Shown piece after piece: positions 26,732-35,931 of a stretch of 61,041 bases of DNA. Every line of letters starts with the position of its first letter. Within the stretch, counting starts at the first letter, position 1. Both the position numbers and the translations under genes were made by a program. The notes below the pieces were generated by a model, which worked only from the letters and a program-made list of their open reading frames with translations, searched no databases and was not told the DNA's origin. The stretch is from a virus: positions 1-61,041 of the IMG/VR virus record IMGVR_UViG_3300033571_011013. One strand, written 5' to 3'.

Positions 26732-27283
26732 ATGGAGTTACCTAAATTAAGAAAATTAAAACCTGATAAGAAAACAATACTTTTGTTGTCTGATGATTTA
26801 AGATTACATTCAGGTATAGGAACTATGAGCAGGGAAATTGTTGTTGGAACTTCCAATCACTACAATTGGTTTCAATTAGGAGCAGCTATTGAACATCCTG
26901 AATTTGGAAAGATTGTTGATGTTTCTGATGACGTTAACAAAGAGTTAGGTATAGATCATGCAGATGTTAAGGTTATGCCTTGGAATGGTTATGGGGATCC
27001 TCAAGTTCTTAGGTATTTGCTAAAAACTATAAAGCCTGATGCTATTGTTCATTTTACAGATCCAAGATTTTGGCAGTGGCTGTACTATATGGAACATGAG
27101 ATTAGATTGCAGTGTCCTATTATATACTATGCCATTTGGGATAATACACCATTTCCTGATTATAATTGGATGTCTTATGCTTCTTGCGACATGATATTAG
27201 GTATAAGTAAACAATCACATAATATACATAAAAACGTACTATTAAATAATAATCAAAATATAATAGAATTAAATGAATACTAA
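26732..27283 (+). CDS. Glycosyltransferase, N-terminal half of a split GT-B protein
   Basis: 183 residues. The start TILLLSDDLRLHSGIGTMSR is a GT-B N-domain ('G.G..sre'). The segment DAIVHFTDPRFWQWLYY and the end CDMILGISKQSHNIHKNVL are the part just before the GT-B linker. The frame stops at 27281-27283, where the next gene supplies the expected continuation (SFVPHGINPKYYHP). The two halves overlap by 11 nt with ATG 27273 inside this gene. Either a recent frameshift or a natural two-chain enzyme. Confidence 0.75.
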   Translation: MELPKLRKLKPDKKTILLLSDDLRLHSGIGTMSREIVVGTSNHYNWFQLGAAIEHPEFGKIVDVSDDVNKELGIDHADVKVMPWNGYGDPQVLRYLLKTIKPDAIVHFTDPRFWQWLYYMEHEIRLQCPIIYYAIWDNTPFPDYNWMSYASCDMILGISKQSHNIHKNVLLNNNQNIIELNEY

Positions 27284-28202
27284 ACCAATTTATTTGTCTT
27301 TTGTGCCACATGGTATTAATCCAAAATACTATCACCCTATTGAAGTTGGACATAAAGATTATGATGATTTCCAAAACTTTGAACAAAATTTTAAAACTAA
27401 GAATGATGTATCTTTTATAGTATTTTGGAATAATAGAAATATACGAAGAAAACAATCAGGAGATTTAGTATTAGCTTTTAGAAAGTTTTGTGATGGACTA
27501 CCTAAAGATAAAGCATCTAAGGTATGTTTACTTATGCATACAGAACCAATAGATGAGAACGGAACTGATCTAATATCTTTAAAAAATACCTTATGCAATG
27601 ATTACAAAGTAATATTCTCTGATAAGAAATTATCAGTTAGAGAGTTAAACTTCTTATATAACTTAGTAGATGTTACTGTAAACATAGCAAGTAATGAAGG
27701 ATTTGGGTTAAGTAGTGCGGAGTCTATGATGGCGGGAACTCCTATCATAAATAATGTTACAGGAGGATTACAAGATCAATGTAGATTCGAAGATGCTACA
27801 GGTTCTTGGATCAACTTTGATTCTCAAATATCTTCTAATCATAATAAAACTTACAGTACTCATGGAAGTTGGGTAAAGCCTGTTTTCCCAACAAATAGAT
27901 CTCTTCAAGGATCTGTTCCAACTCCATACATATTTGATGATAGATGTAGTTTTGAAGATGTAGCAGATGCCTTAAAATATTGGTATGATATGTCTAAAGA
28001 GGATAGGAAAAAATTTGGGAAGATGGGAAGAGAATGGGCTCTAAGTGAGGAGAGTGGTATGTCATCTACAGAGATGTCAAAGAGATTCGTTAATTGCATA
28101 GATAAGTTATTAGATGTATGGGAACCAAAGGATTCATTCATTATTAGCAAATCTAAAAATACTATTACAAATTCATCAAACAACATAGGTATAACTTGGT
28201 AA
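27273..28202 (+). CDS. Glycosyltransferase, C-terminal half (GT4-like) of the split protein
   Basis: 309 residues. It begins with the interdomain segment LSFVPHGINPKYY and continues with the nucleotide-sugar domain: VSFIVFWNNRNIRRKQ, VDVTVNIASNEGFGLSSAES and MMAGTPIINNVTGG (the E-x7-E region of GT4). A TAA in this frame immediately precedes the ATG (27270-27272), so translation must restart here or shift +1 from the previous gene. It opens the sugar-transfer island together with its N-terminal partner. Confidence 0.78.
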   Translation: MNTKPIYLSFVPHGINPKYYHPIEVGHKDYDDFQNFEQNFKTKNDVSFIVFWNNRNIRRKQSGDLVLAFRKFCDGLPKDKASKVCLLMHTEPIDENGTDLISLKNTLCNDYKVIFSDKKLSVRELNFLYNLVDVTVNIASNEGFGLSSAESMMAGTPIINNVTGGLQDQCRFEDATGSWINFDSQISSNHNKTYSTHGSWVKPVFPTNRSLQGSVPTPYIFDDRCSFEDVADALKYWYDMSKEDRKKFGKMGREWALSEESGMSSTEMSKRFVNCIDKLLDVWEPKDSFIISKSKNTITNSSNNIGITW

Positions 28203-28203
28203 T

Positions 28204-29472
28204 ATGGCAAAGAAAGTTTTAATGTATGCTCCAATTATGACAAGGTCAGGTTATGGAGATCATTCAAGAGATATAGCATATTCTATATTAAAAAATCAAG
28301 ATTACAAATTGCAGATATTTCCTGTGAATTGGGGAAATACATCTTGGGATGGATTGGATTTAGAAACAGAAAAGGGTAGAGAAATCGAGAAGCACATAGT
28401 AAACAATCCTATGTCCAATCCTGATATATTTATCCATGTAACTATACCCAATGAATTCATGCAACTTGGAACATACAACATCGGTATCACAGCGGGTATA
28501 GAAACTGATTTGTGTATGCCTGAATGGATTGAGGGTTGTAATAGAATGGATATGGTAATTGGTACAAGTAATCATACGATAGATGTTCTAAAGAATTCAG
28601 TATTTGATAAACATGAAAAAGAAACTGATAGACTACTTGATGTTTTAAAATTGAAAGATTCTTTAAGATTAGAAGTTTTGTTTGAAGGAATAGATACTTC
28701 AGTTTACAAGAAGGTTTCAGTAATATCTGACAATATGCGTAAGAAGTTGGATGTTATAAAAGAATCTAATTGTTATCTGTTTGTAGGACATTGGCTTCAG
28801 GGAGATTTAGGTCAGGACAGAAAAGATGTTGGGATGCTCATTAAGATATTCTGTGAAACATTCAAGAATAAACCATCTACTACAAGACCTGCCTTAGTAT
28901 TAAAAACGAGTGGATCTACTCATAGTATACATGATTATAAAGATATTGAGAATAAGATAAATGAAATAACCAAAGATATAAAGAATTGTCCATCGGTGTA
29001 TATAGTACATGGTAACTTAACAGATTCTGAAATGAATGAACTGTATAACTATCCTAAGATAAAAGCCATGGTATCCTTTACGAAGGGAGAGGGATTCGGA
29101 AGACCTTTATTAGAATTTTCGATTACGGGAAAGCCTGTTATAGCTTCCAATTGGTCAGGTCAGACTGATTTCTTGCATCCTGAGATGTCTGTCCTCCTTC
29201 CGGGAGAGCTTACTCCTGTTCACAAATCTGTACTAAATGATTGGTTTATGAAAGAAGCTAAATGGTTTACCGTAAATTATATATATGCCATGAAAATACT
29301 TCAGTCTGTAGAAAATAGTTATAAAGACTATAAAACAAAATCTGAGAACCAAAGAAATTATACTAAAAGTAATTTCACATTAGATATGATGTCTGATAAA
29401 CTACATAGTATTTTATCTACTATTAGAGTATCTGAAGAAATAGTTTTAAATCTTCCTAAATTAAAAATATAA
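28204..29472 (+). CDS. GT4-like glycosyltransferase (GT-B fold)
   Basis: 422 residues, complete counterpart of the preceding split pair. N-domain: VLMYAPIMTRSGYGDHSRDI. Linker: LEVLFEGIDTSVYKK. C-domain: YLFVGHWLQGDLGQDRKDVG, then KAMVSFTKGEGFGRPLLEFS and GKPVIASNWSGQTDFL, which contain the E-x7-E motif. It transfers a sugar from an activated donor; donor and acceptor cannot be read from the sequence. Confidence 0.85.
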   Translation: MAKKVLMYAPIMTRSGYGDHSRDIAYSILKNQDYKLQIFPVNWGNTSWDGLDLETEKGREIEKHIVNNPMSNPDIFIHVTIPNEFMQLGTYNIGITAGIETDLCMPEWIEGCNRMDMVIGTSNHTIDVLKNSVFDKHEKETDRLLDVLKLKDSLRLEVLFEGIDTSVYKKVSVISDNMRKKLDVIKESNCYLFVGHWLQGDLGQDRKDVGMLIKIFCETFKNKPSTTRPALVLKTSGSTHSIHDYKDIENKINEITKDIKNCPSVYIVHGNLTDSEMNELYNYPKIKAMVSFTKGEGFGRPLLEFSITGKPVIASNWSGQTDFLHPEMSVLLPGELTPVHKSVLNDWFMKEAKWFTVNYIYAMKILQSVENSYKDYKTKSENQRNYTKSNFTLDMMSDKLHSILSTIRVSEEIVLNLPKLKI

Positions 29473-29474
29473 CA

Positions 29475-29954
29475 ATGAATTTACAAGTAACCAAAGGTAA
29501 GTATGATGAGATATCACCTATAACTAATAACTTTTGTGTATTAGTTGATATTGATGAAGAAACTATGTTAGTATCTAAGATATGTATGGAGTCAGGATAC
29601 GTTACAAATTCATACTTGATGAATGATTCTGAAGTATTAGAAAAACTTCAAAGCAGTATTGCTAAAGTAGCTTTTGATTTTAAAATTATAGATACTTTAG
29701 GTTATATATGGATTCCCTGTATGCAGGCCTCTGAGTATTCTTCCATATATCCTATACCCGATGTTAACAATCCTGAATCATTTGTTTGGCAGGTTACGCC
29801 TATAAAAAAATTGTCTGAAGAGGATTCTAAAAAATATCCCGATCCGAATAATAAAGGTGAATTATTACAAAGTTATATTGATTTTGAAAATTCTGTAGAA
29901 TTTCCTAAAGATAATTTTGTAGATGCTTTTAAGCATTTTGCAACAGCTGTATAA
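29475..29954 (+). CDS. Hypothetical protein inside the glycosyltransferase island
   Basis: 159 residues, 2 nt after the GT4-like gene. Acidic, with beta-rich NNFCVLVDIDEETMLVSKI and IDTLGYIWIPCMQASEYSS segments. No signal peptide, membrane segment or glycosyltransferase motif. The family is not recognised. It could be an acceptor protein or accessory factor of the island. Confidence 0.65.
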   Translation: MNLQVTKGKYDEISPITNNFCVLVDIDEETMLVSKICMESGYVTNSYLMNDSEVLEKLQSSIAKVAFDFKIIDTLGYIWIPCMQASEYSSIYPIPDVNNPESFVWQVTPIKKLSEEDSKKYPDPNNKGELLQSYIDFENSVEFPKDNFVDAFKHFATAV

Positions 29955-29976
29955 TTATTAACTTAAATAAAACAGA

Positions 29977-30720
29977 ATGATTAGTTATTTAATAACGGTA
30001 TGTGATGAGGATTTAGAATTGCAAAAATTGATAAATAGTATAGTATTATCTGAGGATGATGAACTTATAATACTGTATGATTCGACAAAAGTAACTCCTG
30101 AAGTTATGGATGTTGTATTACATTTTAGTACTTCATTACCTAATGTAAAATATTTCGGAGAACCTTTTAACGGAGATTTTGCCTACTTCAAAAATGTAGG
30201 TAACAGTAAATGTTCTAAAGAATGGATATTTCAATTAGATGCTGATGAACACCTAACTCAAGACTTAGCTGAGAATGTAAGAGATATCATAACATCTAAC
30301 CCACCTGAATTAGAATTAGTACATATTCCGAGAATTAATACTGTTCAAGGTATTACTCTTGATCATGTTAAGAGATGGAATTGGAATATTAGTAGTGATG
30401 ATTCTATACAAAATTGTGAGTTTTTTAATACTTATACAGATTTCTACTTCTTACTAAAGAATTTAGATTTAATACTTCATGAAAGTAATTCTAATGGTGA
30501 AATATCTGTAATCTATAAAGAACCTATAATAAACTTTCCTGATTATCAAGGAAGGTTGTATAGAAATAAACCACATATCATGTGGGAGGGTAAGGTTCAT
30601 GAGAGAATAGTAGGCACATCTGTTATATCAAGATTACCTTTGCAGAAGATATATTGCTTAGTGCATCCTAAAGATATTATTAGACAGGAGAGACAGAACA
30701 ATTTATATAACAGTTTATGA
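29977..30720 (+). CDS. GT2-like glycosyltransferase (GT-A fold)
   Basis: 247 residues. N-terminus MISYLITVCDEDLELQKLIN, then DELIILYDS, NGDFAYFKNVGNSKCSKEW and the metal-binding FQLDADEHLT (D-x-D). The late segment GRLYRNKPHIMWEGKVHER is shared with the 'family 2' enzymes that act on proteins or lipid sugars. The stop overlaps the next start (ATGA). Confidence 0.82.
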   Translation: MISYLITVCDEDLELQKLINSIVLSEDDELIILYDSTKVTPEVMDVVLHFSTSLPNVKYFGEPFNGDFAYFKNVGNSKCSKEWIFQLDADEHLTQDLAENVRDIITSNPPELELVHIPRINTVQGITLDHVKRWNWNISSDDSIQNCEFFNTYTDFYFLLKNLDLILHESNSNGEISVIYKEPIINFPDYQGRLYRNKPHIMWEGKVHERIVGTSVISRLPLQKIYCLVHPKDIIRQERQNNLYNSL

Positions 30721-31448
30721 ATTTAGTATATATAGTAAACTTAGGAGATAATAAATATTCTAAGTACTGCATCGATTCTTGGAAAATATGGGCAGCTAAA
30801 TATGATGTTAAGGTAGTAGTGATGGATGTGGATTTAAATCCTTCCATAGAACCACATTGGATGAAAATATTTGCTATGTCTATATTACAAAATTCTGAAA
30901 TAGAATTTGATAAATTAGCTATTGTAGATAATGATACCATAGTAAATCCTTTATGCCCAAATTTTTTCAATGAGGTTAGTGCTCATGAAATAGGAGTTTG
31001 TTTAGATGACACTAACTATGATTGGATTATTAGGAGTATAGAAGCATATCATACAAAGCATTTCTTTGATATGGATATTATATCTCCATTCAATTATTTC
31101 AATTCAGGATTTATGGTATTGGATAAGAGTCATAAGGATCTATATGCAGACATAGCAAACTATGTTATTGAGCATTATGATGATTTAAACTATATTCAGA
31201 AAACATATGGAGTAGGAAGAGATCAGACAGTATTAAACTTCTTGATATCAAAATTTATAAAAACAAAATATAATTTTTTGAATTTAAAATTTATGGATGT
31301 TAAGTATAATGTTCAAGGATTAGTTTCTAAAAAATTATTAGATAAAAAAATTATTAGTGAGTATTCCTATGTAACTCATTTCAATGCTATGGACAGAGAC
31401 TACAGGGTAATACTTATGGATGAATTATATAATATGTACTATGGCTAA
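30717..31448 (+). CDS. GT8-like glycosyltransferase, tandem copy 1
   Basis: 243 residues. MNLVYIVNLGDNKYSKYCID, FDKLAIVDNDTIVNPLCPNF (D-x-D-like metal site) and PFNYFNSGFMVLDKSHKDL (acceptor-loop 'fNsG.m.l') fit GT8-type GT-A enzymes. The C-terminal VTHFNAMDR carries a His often used for metal binding. It is clearly paralogous to the next gene along its whole length, so a tandem duplication. Confidence 0.78.
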   Translation: MNLVYIVNLGDNKYSKYCIDSWKIWAAKYDVKVVVMDVDLNPSIEPHWMKIFAMSILQNSEIEFDKLAIVDNDTIVNPLCPNFFNEVSAHEIGVCLDDTNYDWIIRSIEAYHTKHFFDMDIISPFNYFNSGFMVLDKSHKDLYADIANYVIEHYDDLNYIQKTYGVGRDQTVLNFLISKFIKTKYNFLNLKFMDVKYNVQGLVSKKLLDKKIISEYSYVTHFNAMDRDYRVILMDELYNMYYG

Positions 31449-32190
31449 AAATTTAATTTATATTGTTAGCATATCTGTTGATTCGGCTAAAATAGATCAT
31501 AACGAATATTCTGAATATTGTATAAATACTTGGAGATATTGGTGCAGTAAAAATAATTGTGATTTAAAAGTTATTCATCATAATGATAGTAGATGCGGAA
31601 GAGTTGTTTGGAACAAAGAACTTATATTTGAGCATGGTAAAAATTATGATAAAATAGGAATAGTAGATGCTGATACCATGGTGAAATGGGATGCACCAAA
31701 TGTATTCGATATGTTTGACGATGATTTTTGTATGGTCAGAGATTTAGTTAATTGGGATTGGGTATATAATAGCATTAGCAATTACAGTAAATTTTTTAAA
31801 GGAGTACACTTAGACATATCAAATTATGGAAATACAGGAGTTATATTTTTTCATAAATTATATTTACCCTTATTTGAAGAGATATTTAATTTTTATCTTA
31901 GTAACAAAGAAGAATTGGATTCTTGGGATAAAGGAGGAGGAAGAGAACAAACAATATTGAATTTTCATCTTGCAAAAAATAATGTAGATGTAAAGTTTTT
32001 AGATGGCAGTTGGAATGTTTTAGGTATGTTTGATAAGGGTTGGCTGAATACTAATACTCAATTAAAATCTGAAGATTTACATTTGATTAAGTACGGTAAT
32101 ATATGGCACTTTACAGGATTTGCTATAGAAGATAGGATTAAAGTAGTTAAATATATTTGGAATTTAGTAAAATATAATTATAATGGATAA
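31441..32190 (+). CDS. GT8-like glycosyltransferase, tandem copy 2
   Basis: 249 residues from the ATG at 31441, which overlaps the stop of copy 1; an upstream ATG (31420) would add seven residues from the other frame. YDKIGIVDADTMVKWDAPNV and SNYGNTGVIFFHKLYLPLF match the metal site and acceptor loop of copy 1. GREQTILNFHLAK matches its GRDQTVLNFLISK. The end IWHFTGFAIEDR keeps the His. Same fold, probably different specificity. Confidence 0.78.
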   Translation: MAKNLIYIVSISVDSAKIDHNEYSEYCINTWRYWCSKNNCDLKVIHHNDSRCGRVVWNKELIFEHGKNYDKIGIVDADTMVKWDAPNVFDMFDDDFCMVRDLVNWDWVYNSISNYSKFFKGVHLDISNYGNTGVIFFHKLYLPLFEEIFNFYLSNKEELDSWDKGGGREQTILNFHLAKNNVDVKFLDGSWNVLGMFDKGWLNTNTQLKSEDLHLIKYGNIWHFTGFAIEDRIKVVKYIWNLVKYNYNG

Positions 32191-32914
32191 TTCAGATATA
32201 CTATTCGTAGTTCCAACTATAATGAATAGACCTTTGTATGAAATACTTAATTTGGAGAATTGTGCTAAAAATTTTCCTGAGTCAAGATTTTTATTTATAT
32301 CTAACGTAGAGGATGAAAATTTCAATAACTATGAACCTACATTAGATAATATAGAAAAATATGTATCAGGAGTACAGTATTCTATAAGTGAAGCTATCAA
32401 TAAAGGATATAGATTAAATCATTCAGAAGAGTATTTTTGTTTCTTACAATCAGATGTACATATAACAAAGGATAGTATAAATTCTATAAAGAACCTATGT
32501 AATGATGTTAATCTAAATGTTGGTGTTGTGGGTATAACTAAACATTCTAATTTTAATAGATTCAATAAAAGATTAGGTATGTTTTATGGAATGGATGTCC
32601 ATAAAGTATTGTGGGCTGATGGCATCATGTTCTTTAAGATGTCTATGTTTGATAGCATTGGATTATTTGATACCTCATATTTCGGAGATAAGGAGAGTCA
32701 AGATTTTTGCTATAGAGTCCATGACTCAGGATACAATAATCTATTTGTTGAATCTTGTATGGAAAATCATAGATGGATTCATAATTCAATAACATTCTCA
32801 GAAAAGTCTAAAACTGATAATTCTAATTTCAGAGAAATGGTAACTGCTTCAAGAAATTTATTTGCAAAAAAATGGTATTCATGGGAAGACGAGCAAACAC
32901 ATTTATTTGTGTAG
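32183..32914 (+). CDS. GT2-like glycosyltransferase
   Basis: 243 residues. N-terminus DILFVVPTIMNRPLYEILN. EYFCFLQSDVHITKDSI carries the D-x-H metal-type site, and VLWADGIMFFKMSMFDSIG with FDTSYFGDKESQDFCYRVHD is the typical GT2 acceptor region ('.G..f..r...f...G.fDe.f....eD.D...R'). It starts inside the previous gene (8-nt overlap). Confidence 0.75.
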   Translation: MDNSDILFVVPTIMNRPLYEILNLENCAKNFPESRFLFISNVEDENFNNYEPTLDNIEKYVSGVQYSISEAINKGYRLNHSEEYFCFLQSDVHITKDSINSIKNLCNDVNLNVGVVGITKHSNFNRFNKRLGMFYGMDVHKVLWADGIMFFKMSMFDSIGLFDTSYFGDKESQDFCYRVHDSGYNNLFVESCMENHRWIHNSITFSEKSKTDNSNFREMVTASRNLFAKKWYSWEDEQTHLFV

Positions 32915-33579
32915 TATTTCATCACTCATCTTTAAGACCTGAAGGTTATAAGATGGCTAAAGAATTTTATGAATCTTGGAAGAATTGTAAATTCAAAATG
33001 AATCTAATTATATTAGATAATGAATCTACATGTGATTTTGACTTTGTAGATACTTCAGAATGTGAATTTATTAGAATAGATAATCAACAAGCTAACGGAG
33101 GTATAACAGGGTCTTGGAATACCTTATGCAAAGTTGCTATAGAAAGAGGAGCAGATGTTATAATGGGATTTAATGATGATATTATATTAAATGATTCATT
33201 GGAAGTTTTAGCTGAAAATACTGTGGACTCTAATAAAGTATACGTACCTATAACAGATGGAATGCATGATGCTTGGATTGAGCAGAAGGCTGATGGTATA
33301 AGGGAGGGATATAGACTTACAGTTAAATCTATAAATGGATTTTTTATGTCATTCACTTCAGAATTTTGGCATCAAAAATCTATAGATGGTAATTTATTTA
33401 TTCATAATACATTTGATGATGATAATTATATTGATGATTGGGCAGGTCAGGAGCTAATGTTATGGGTTTGGGACTATCTATATCAAACAGATGCAGATAT
33501 AATAGGTGACTGTTGGATCCATCATAAAAAGTTGCGAAGTTGGAAAAACGCAAGAAAACATTATAAACATGATACTTAA
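32884..33579 (+). CDS. GT2-like glycosyltransferase
   Basis: 231 residues from the ATG at 32884; the ATG at 32872 would add four. FICVVFHHSSLRPEGYKMAK, LIILDNESTCDFDF, NQQANGGITGSWNTL and VIMGFNDDIILNDSLE (D-D-x metal site) give a complete GT-A N-domain. The segment KSINGFFMSFTSEFWHQKS is the 'G..m..t...f' acceptor strand. It overlaps both neighbours, so translation is likely coupled. Confidence 0.75.
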   Translation, partial: GRRANTFICVVFHHSSLRPEGYKMAKEFYESWKNCKFKMNLIILDNESTCDFDFVDTSECEFIRIDNQQANGGITGSWNTLCKVAIERGADVIMGFNDDIILNDSLEVLAENTVDSNKVYVPITDGMHDAWIEQKADGIREGYRLTVKSINGFFMSFTSEFWHQKSIDGNLFIHNTFDDDNYIDDWAGQELMLWVWDYLYQTDADIIGDCWIHHKKLRSWKNARKHYKHDT

Positions 33580-34225
33580 ATTTACTATAAGTTCTCATAA
33601 GAATTTTTATGAGAAAACTTTAGATGTGATAGTTCCAAGTCTCATAGATTCAGGAATACCTAAAGAAAACATATATTTTTTTATAGGAGGACACGATACT
33701 TATGAATCTGTGAATAACAAATACAATATAAATTTGTATAAATCATCTCACAATTCTATAGATTTTACAGGTTTGATATCAGTATTAGATTTAAAAATAA
33801 AAGCAGATTATTGGTTTTTATTGCATGATACTTGTATGGCAGGTAAGAACTTTTTTACTGAAATAAGTAAAGTAAATTTAAATTCAGATACCATTGCGTT
33901 AACATCTAATAATCGTAGTATGAATATGGGAGCTTACAGCGAACAACATATTCACAATAATAAAGAGAAACTGAACAGCTATAGAGGAAGTTCTTCTATA
34001 GATTATAACATACAGAAGTTAAAGAAAAAACTAATAGATGAAGAAGATATATTTTTATTATCAAAAGATAAACATAGTTTTAGCAAAGTTGAAAGAAAGA
34101 TAATAGATTCTAACAACATATACGACAGCAGTGTGAAGCGAATAACCGAGTATTTTTCGGATATTGATTTTTATAAAATGAAATCAAATTGGAAACCTAA
34201 AAAAGAATATGAATTAAACATTTAG
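33569..34225 (+). CDS. Glycosyltransferase-like protein (GT-A character)
   Basis: 218 residues from the ATG at 33569, which overlaps the preceding TAA by 11 nt. MILKFTISSHKNFYEKTLDV, NIYFFIGGHDTYES and DYWFLLHDTCMAGKNFFTEI (a DxC in the metal-site position) resemble GT-A enzymes, but no classical D-x-D is present. The C-terminus is basic and ends with WKPKKEYELNI. A sugar-transfer role is inferred from its place in the island. Confidence 0.55.
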   Translation: MILKFTISSHKNFYEKTLDVIVPSLIDSGIPKENIYFFIGGHDTYESVNNKYNINLYKSSHNSIDFTGLISVLDLKIKADYWFLLHDTCMAGKNFFTEISKVNLNSDTIALTSNNRSMNMGAYSEQHIHNNKEKLNSYRGSSSIDYNIQKLKKKLIDEEDIFLLSKDKHSFSKVERKIIDSNNIYDSSVKRITEYFSDIDFYKMKSNWKPKKEYELNI

Positions 34226-34227
34226 AT

Positions 34228-34857
34228 ATGAATATAATTGATAAAAGTATTTACAACAATTTAAACTTGTTACCTGAAGATTTACAGGGTTGGAATGGAA
34301 ATAGTAAGGTATTTAAACAACTTATAGACGCTGTTAATCCAAAAGTAATTATAGAAGTTGGAACTTGGAAAGGACTGTCTGCAATTACAATGGCAGAGCA
34401 TATAAAACATACCAATAAATCCACAAAGATATATTGTGTTGATACTTGGTTAGGTGCTATAGAATTTTGGAGTTCTCACAAAAGCACTCCTGAAAGAGAT
34501 TTGTTACTAAAGAATGGATATCCTAATATATATTATCAATTTTTAAGTAATGTAGTTCATAGAAAAGTAGAGGATATCATAATACCATTTCCAAATACAT
34601 CCTACATAGGATATTTATATTTTAAATCACAAAATATAAAAGCAGATATGATATACATAGATGCATCTCATGATGAATTTGATGTGTACAATGATATTAA
34701 ACATTATATGGAAATATTAAATACTAATGGAGTAATCTTCGGGGATGATTATAAAAGTTGGGAAGGCGTAAAAAAAGCTGTAGATAGTTATTCTTACGAA
34801 AATGATTTAGATGTTCAATTAGCAGAAAATAATTTTTGGGTTATAAATAAAAAGTAA
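34228..34857 (+). CDS. Class I SAM-dependent methyltransferase
   Basis: 209 residues. KVIIEVGTWKGLSAITMAEH is the SAM-binding E-x-G-x-x-x-G loop, TKIYCVDTWLG the acidic strand 2 end, and ADMIYIDASHDEFDVYNDIK with GVIFGDDYKSWEGVKKAV the catalytic D/H-containing region of Methyltransf_24/CmcI-like O-methyltransferases. Within a glycosyltransferase island it may methylate sugars; this is inferred from context. Confidence 0.85.
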   Translation: MNIIDKSIYNNLNLLPEDLQGWNGNSKVFKQLIDAVNPKVIIEVGTWKGLSAITMAEHIKHTNKSTKIYCVDTWLGAIEFWSSHKSTPERDLLLKNGYPNIYYQFLSNVVHRKVEDIIIPFPNTSYIGYLYFKSQNIKADMIYIDASHDEFDVYNDIKHYMEILNTNGVIFGDDYKSWEGVKKAVDSYSYENDLDVQLAENNFWVINKK

Positions 34858-34858
34858 T

Positions 34859-35866
34859 ATGATAAAGTTAAAAACAAAAGAAAATCCTAAGATAGCTATA
34901 GGAACTTTAATACAATGGTATGAAGTTGAGATAATTCCTGAATATGTAGAAAGTTTAGTGAATGCTATAGAATATCGTGAAAGCTATGATACTTTATATT
35001 TAGATTTTGAAATATATTCAGGAACTATGTTAGAGAAACCAAGTCCTGAAATTTCAATATCTGAATTAGTTAAACGTATAAACAATACTTTACAAATAAT
35101 ATCGGATAGATTTCCTAATATCAATATGTATGTAAATGTAGTCGACAGACTTAGAACTATAGCAGATTACAGAAGAGATTTTAATGCAGTATTCTGTACT
35201 ATAGCTGACGTATTGGTATGGGGAGAATCTGATATGTTAGTACCTAAAGAATTCTTTACGAGTATTGATGCAATACATTCAGTAGAACAAAAAGATTCAA
35301 AATATATTGCTACGTTTGCTATTACTAAAATGTGGGATTCTTCTTGGAAATCTTTAGAACATCCTACAGTTAAGGATAAGGAGTTTATAGATGGAGATAC
35401 TGAAAATTGGTGGTCTGTAAGATATACGATGTCTCTTAGTGAGTTGTATGAGATAAATGGAAAAGAAGAATTATTTTCGGTAACAAAGATAAATCCTATT
35501 AAGTTTAATGGTTGTGGATTAGTTATATCTTCTGAGTTGGTAAAATCAGGAGTTAATATCCCAAGTAGCATATTTTTCGTACATGAGGATACAGCATTTA
35601 TGCTTATGTGTCAACGTATGTTCCCACAACTTAGTCAGTATCATTTTGCAAATATATTATTAGCACATAATAGAAAACATCCTAATAAAAGATCTTATAT
35701 TCTTGGAGAGGGTGGAATAGATAAAACGAATATAGGAGCTCTAAGAAAAACGCATGATTGGTATCCTATTGCTAATAAATTTTGCGAGACGAACTGTCAT
35801 AACCTACTCAATCCCAACTATAAAGCATATACATGGAATGATGTATTCAGTAAAATTCAGCATTGA
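34859..35866 (+). CDS. Probable GT-A-like glycosyltransferase
   Basis: 335 residues. Segments NPKIAIGTLIQWYEVEIIPE, DTLYLDFEIYSG, FCTIADVLVWGESDMLVPKE (E-x-D in metal-site position) and IFFVHEDTAFMLMCQRM (late 'hED..f..R' motif) suggest a GT-A fold. The family is not certain. It is the last gene before a promoter-bearing gap at 35867-35931. Confidence 0.6.
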   Translation: MIKLKTKENPKIAIGTLIQWYEVEIIPEYVESLVNAIEYRESYDTLYLDFEIYSGTMLEKPSPEISISELVKRINNTLQIISDRFPNINMYVNVVDRLRTIADYRRDFNAVFCTIADVLVWGESDMLVPKEFFTSIDAIHSVEQKDSKYIATFAITKMWDSSWKSLEHPTVKDKEFIDGDTENWWSVRYTMSLSELYEINGKEELFSVTKINPIKFNGCGLVISSELVKSGVNIPSSIFFVHEDTAFMLMCQRMFPQLSQYHFANILLAHNRKHPNKRSYILGEGGIDKTNIGALRKTHDWYPIANKFCETNCHNLLNPNYKAYTWNDVFSKIQH

Positions 35867-35901
35867 TAAGTTTTACATAACTTAATCTAAAGTAATATTT
35901 G

Positions 35902-35909
35902 TATATTTG
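35902..35909 (+). promoter_or_regulatory. Host-type promoter box inside the glycosyltransferase island
   Basis: TATATTTG ends 22 nt before the ATG at 35932, in a 65-nt gap. No clear TTG is visible at the expected -33 distance. It would drive the last two transferase genes. Confidence 0.45.
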
Positions 35910-35931
35910 TATAAAATATTAATAAGTCTAT

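Noticed and set aside
33506-33568. Upstream start for the transferase-like gene at 33569
   Set aside because: The extra 21 residues are just the other frame of the preceding gene; the ATG at 33569 gives a sensible N-terminus.
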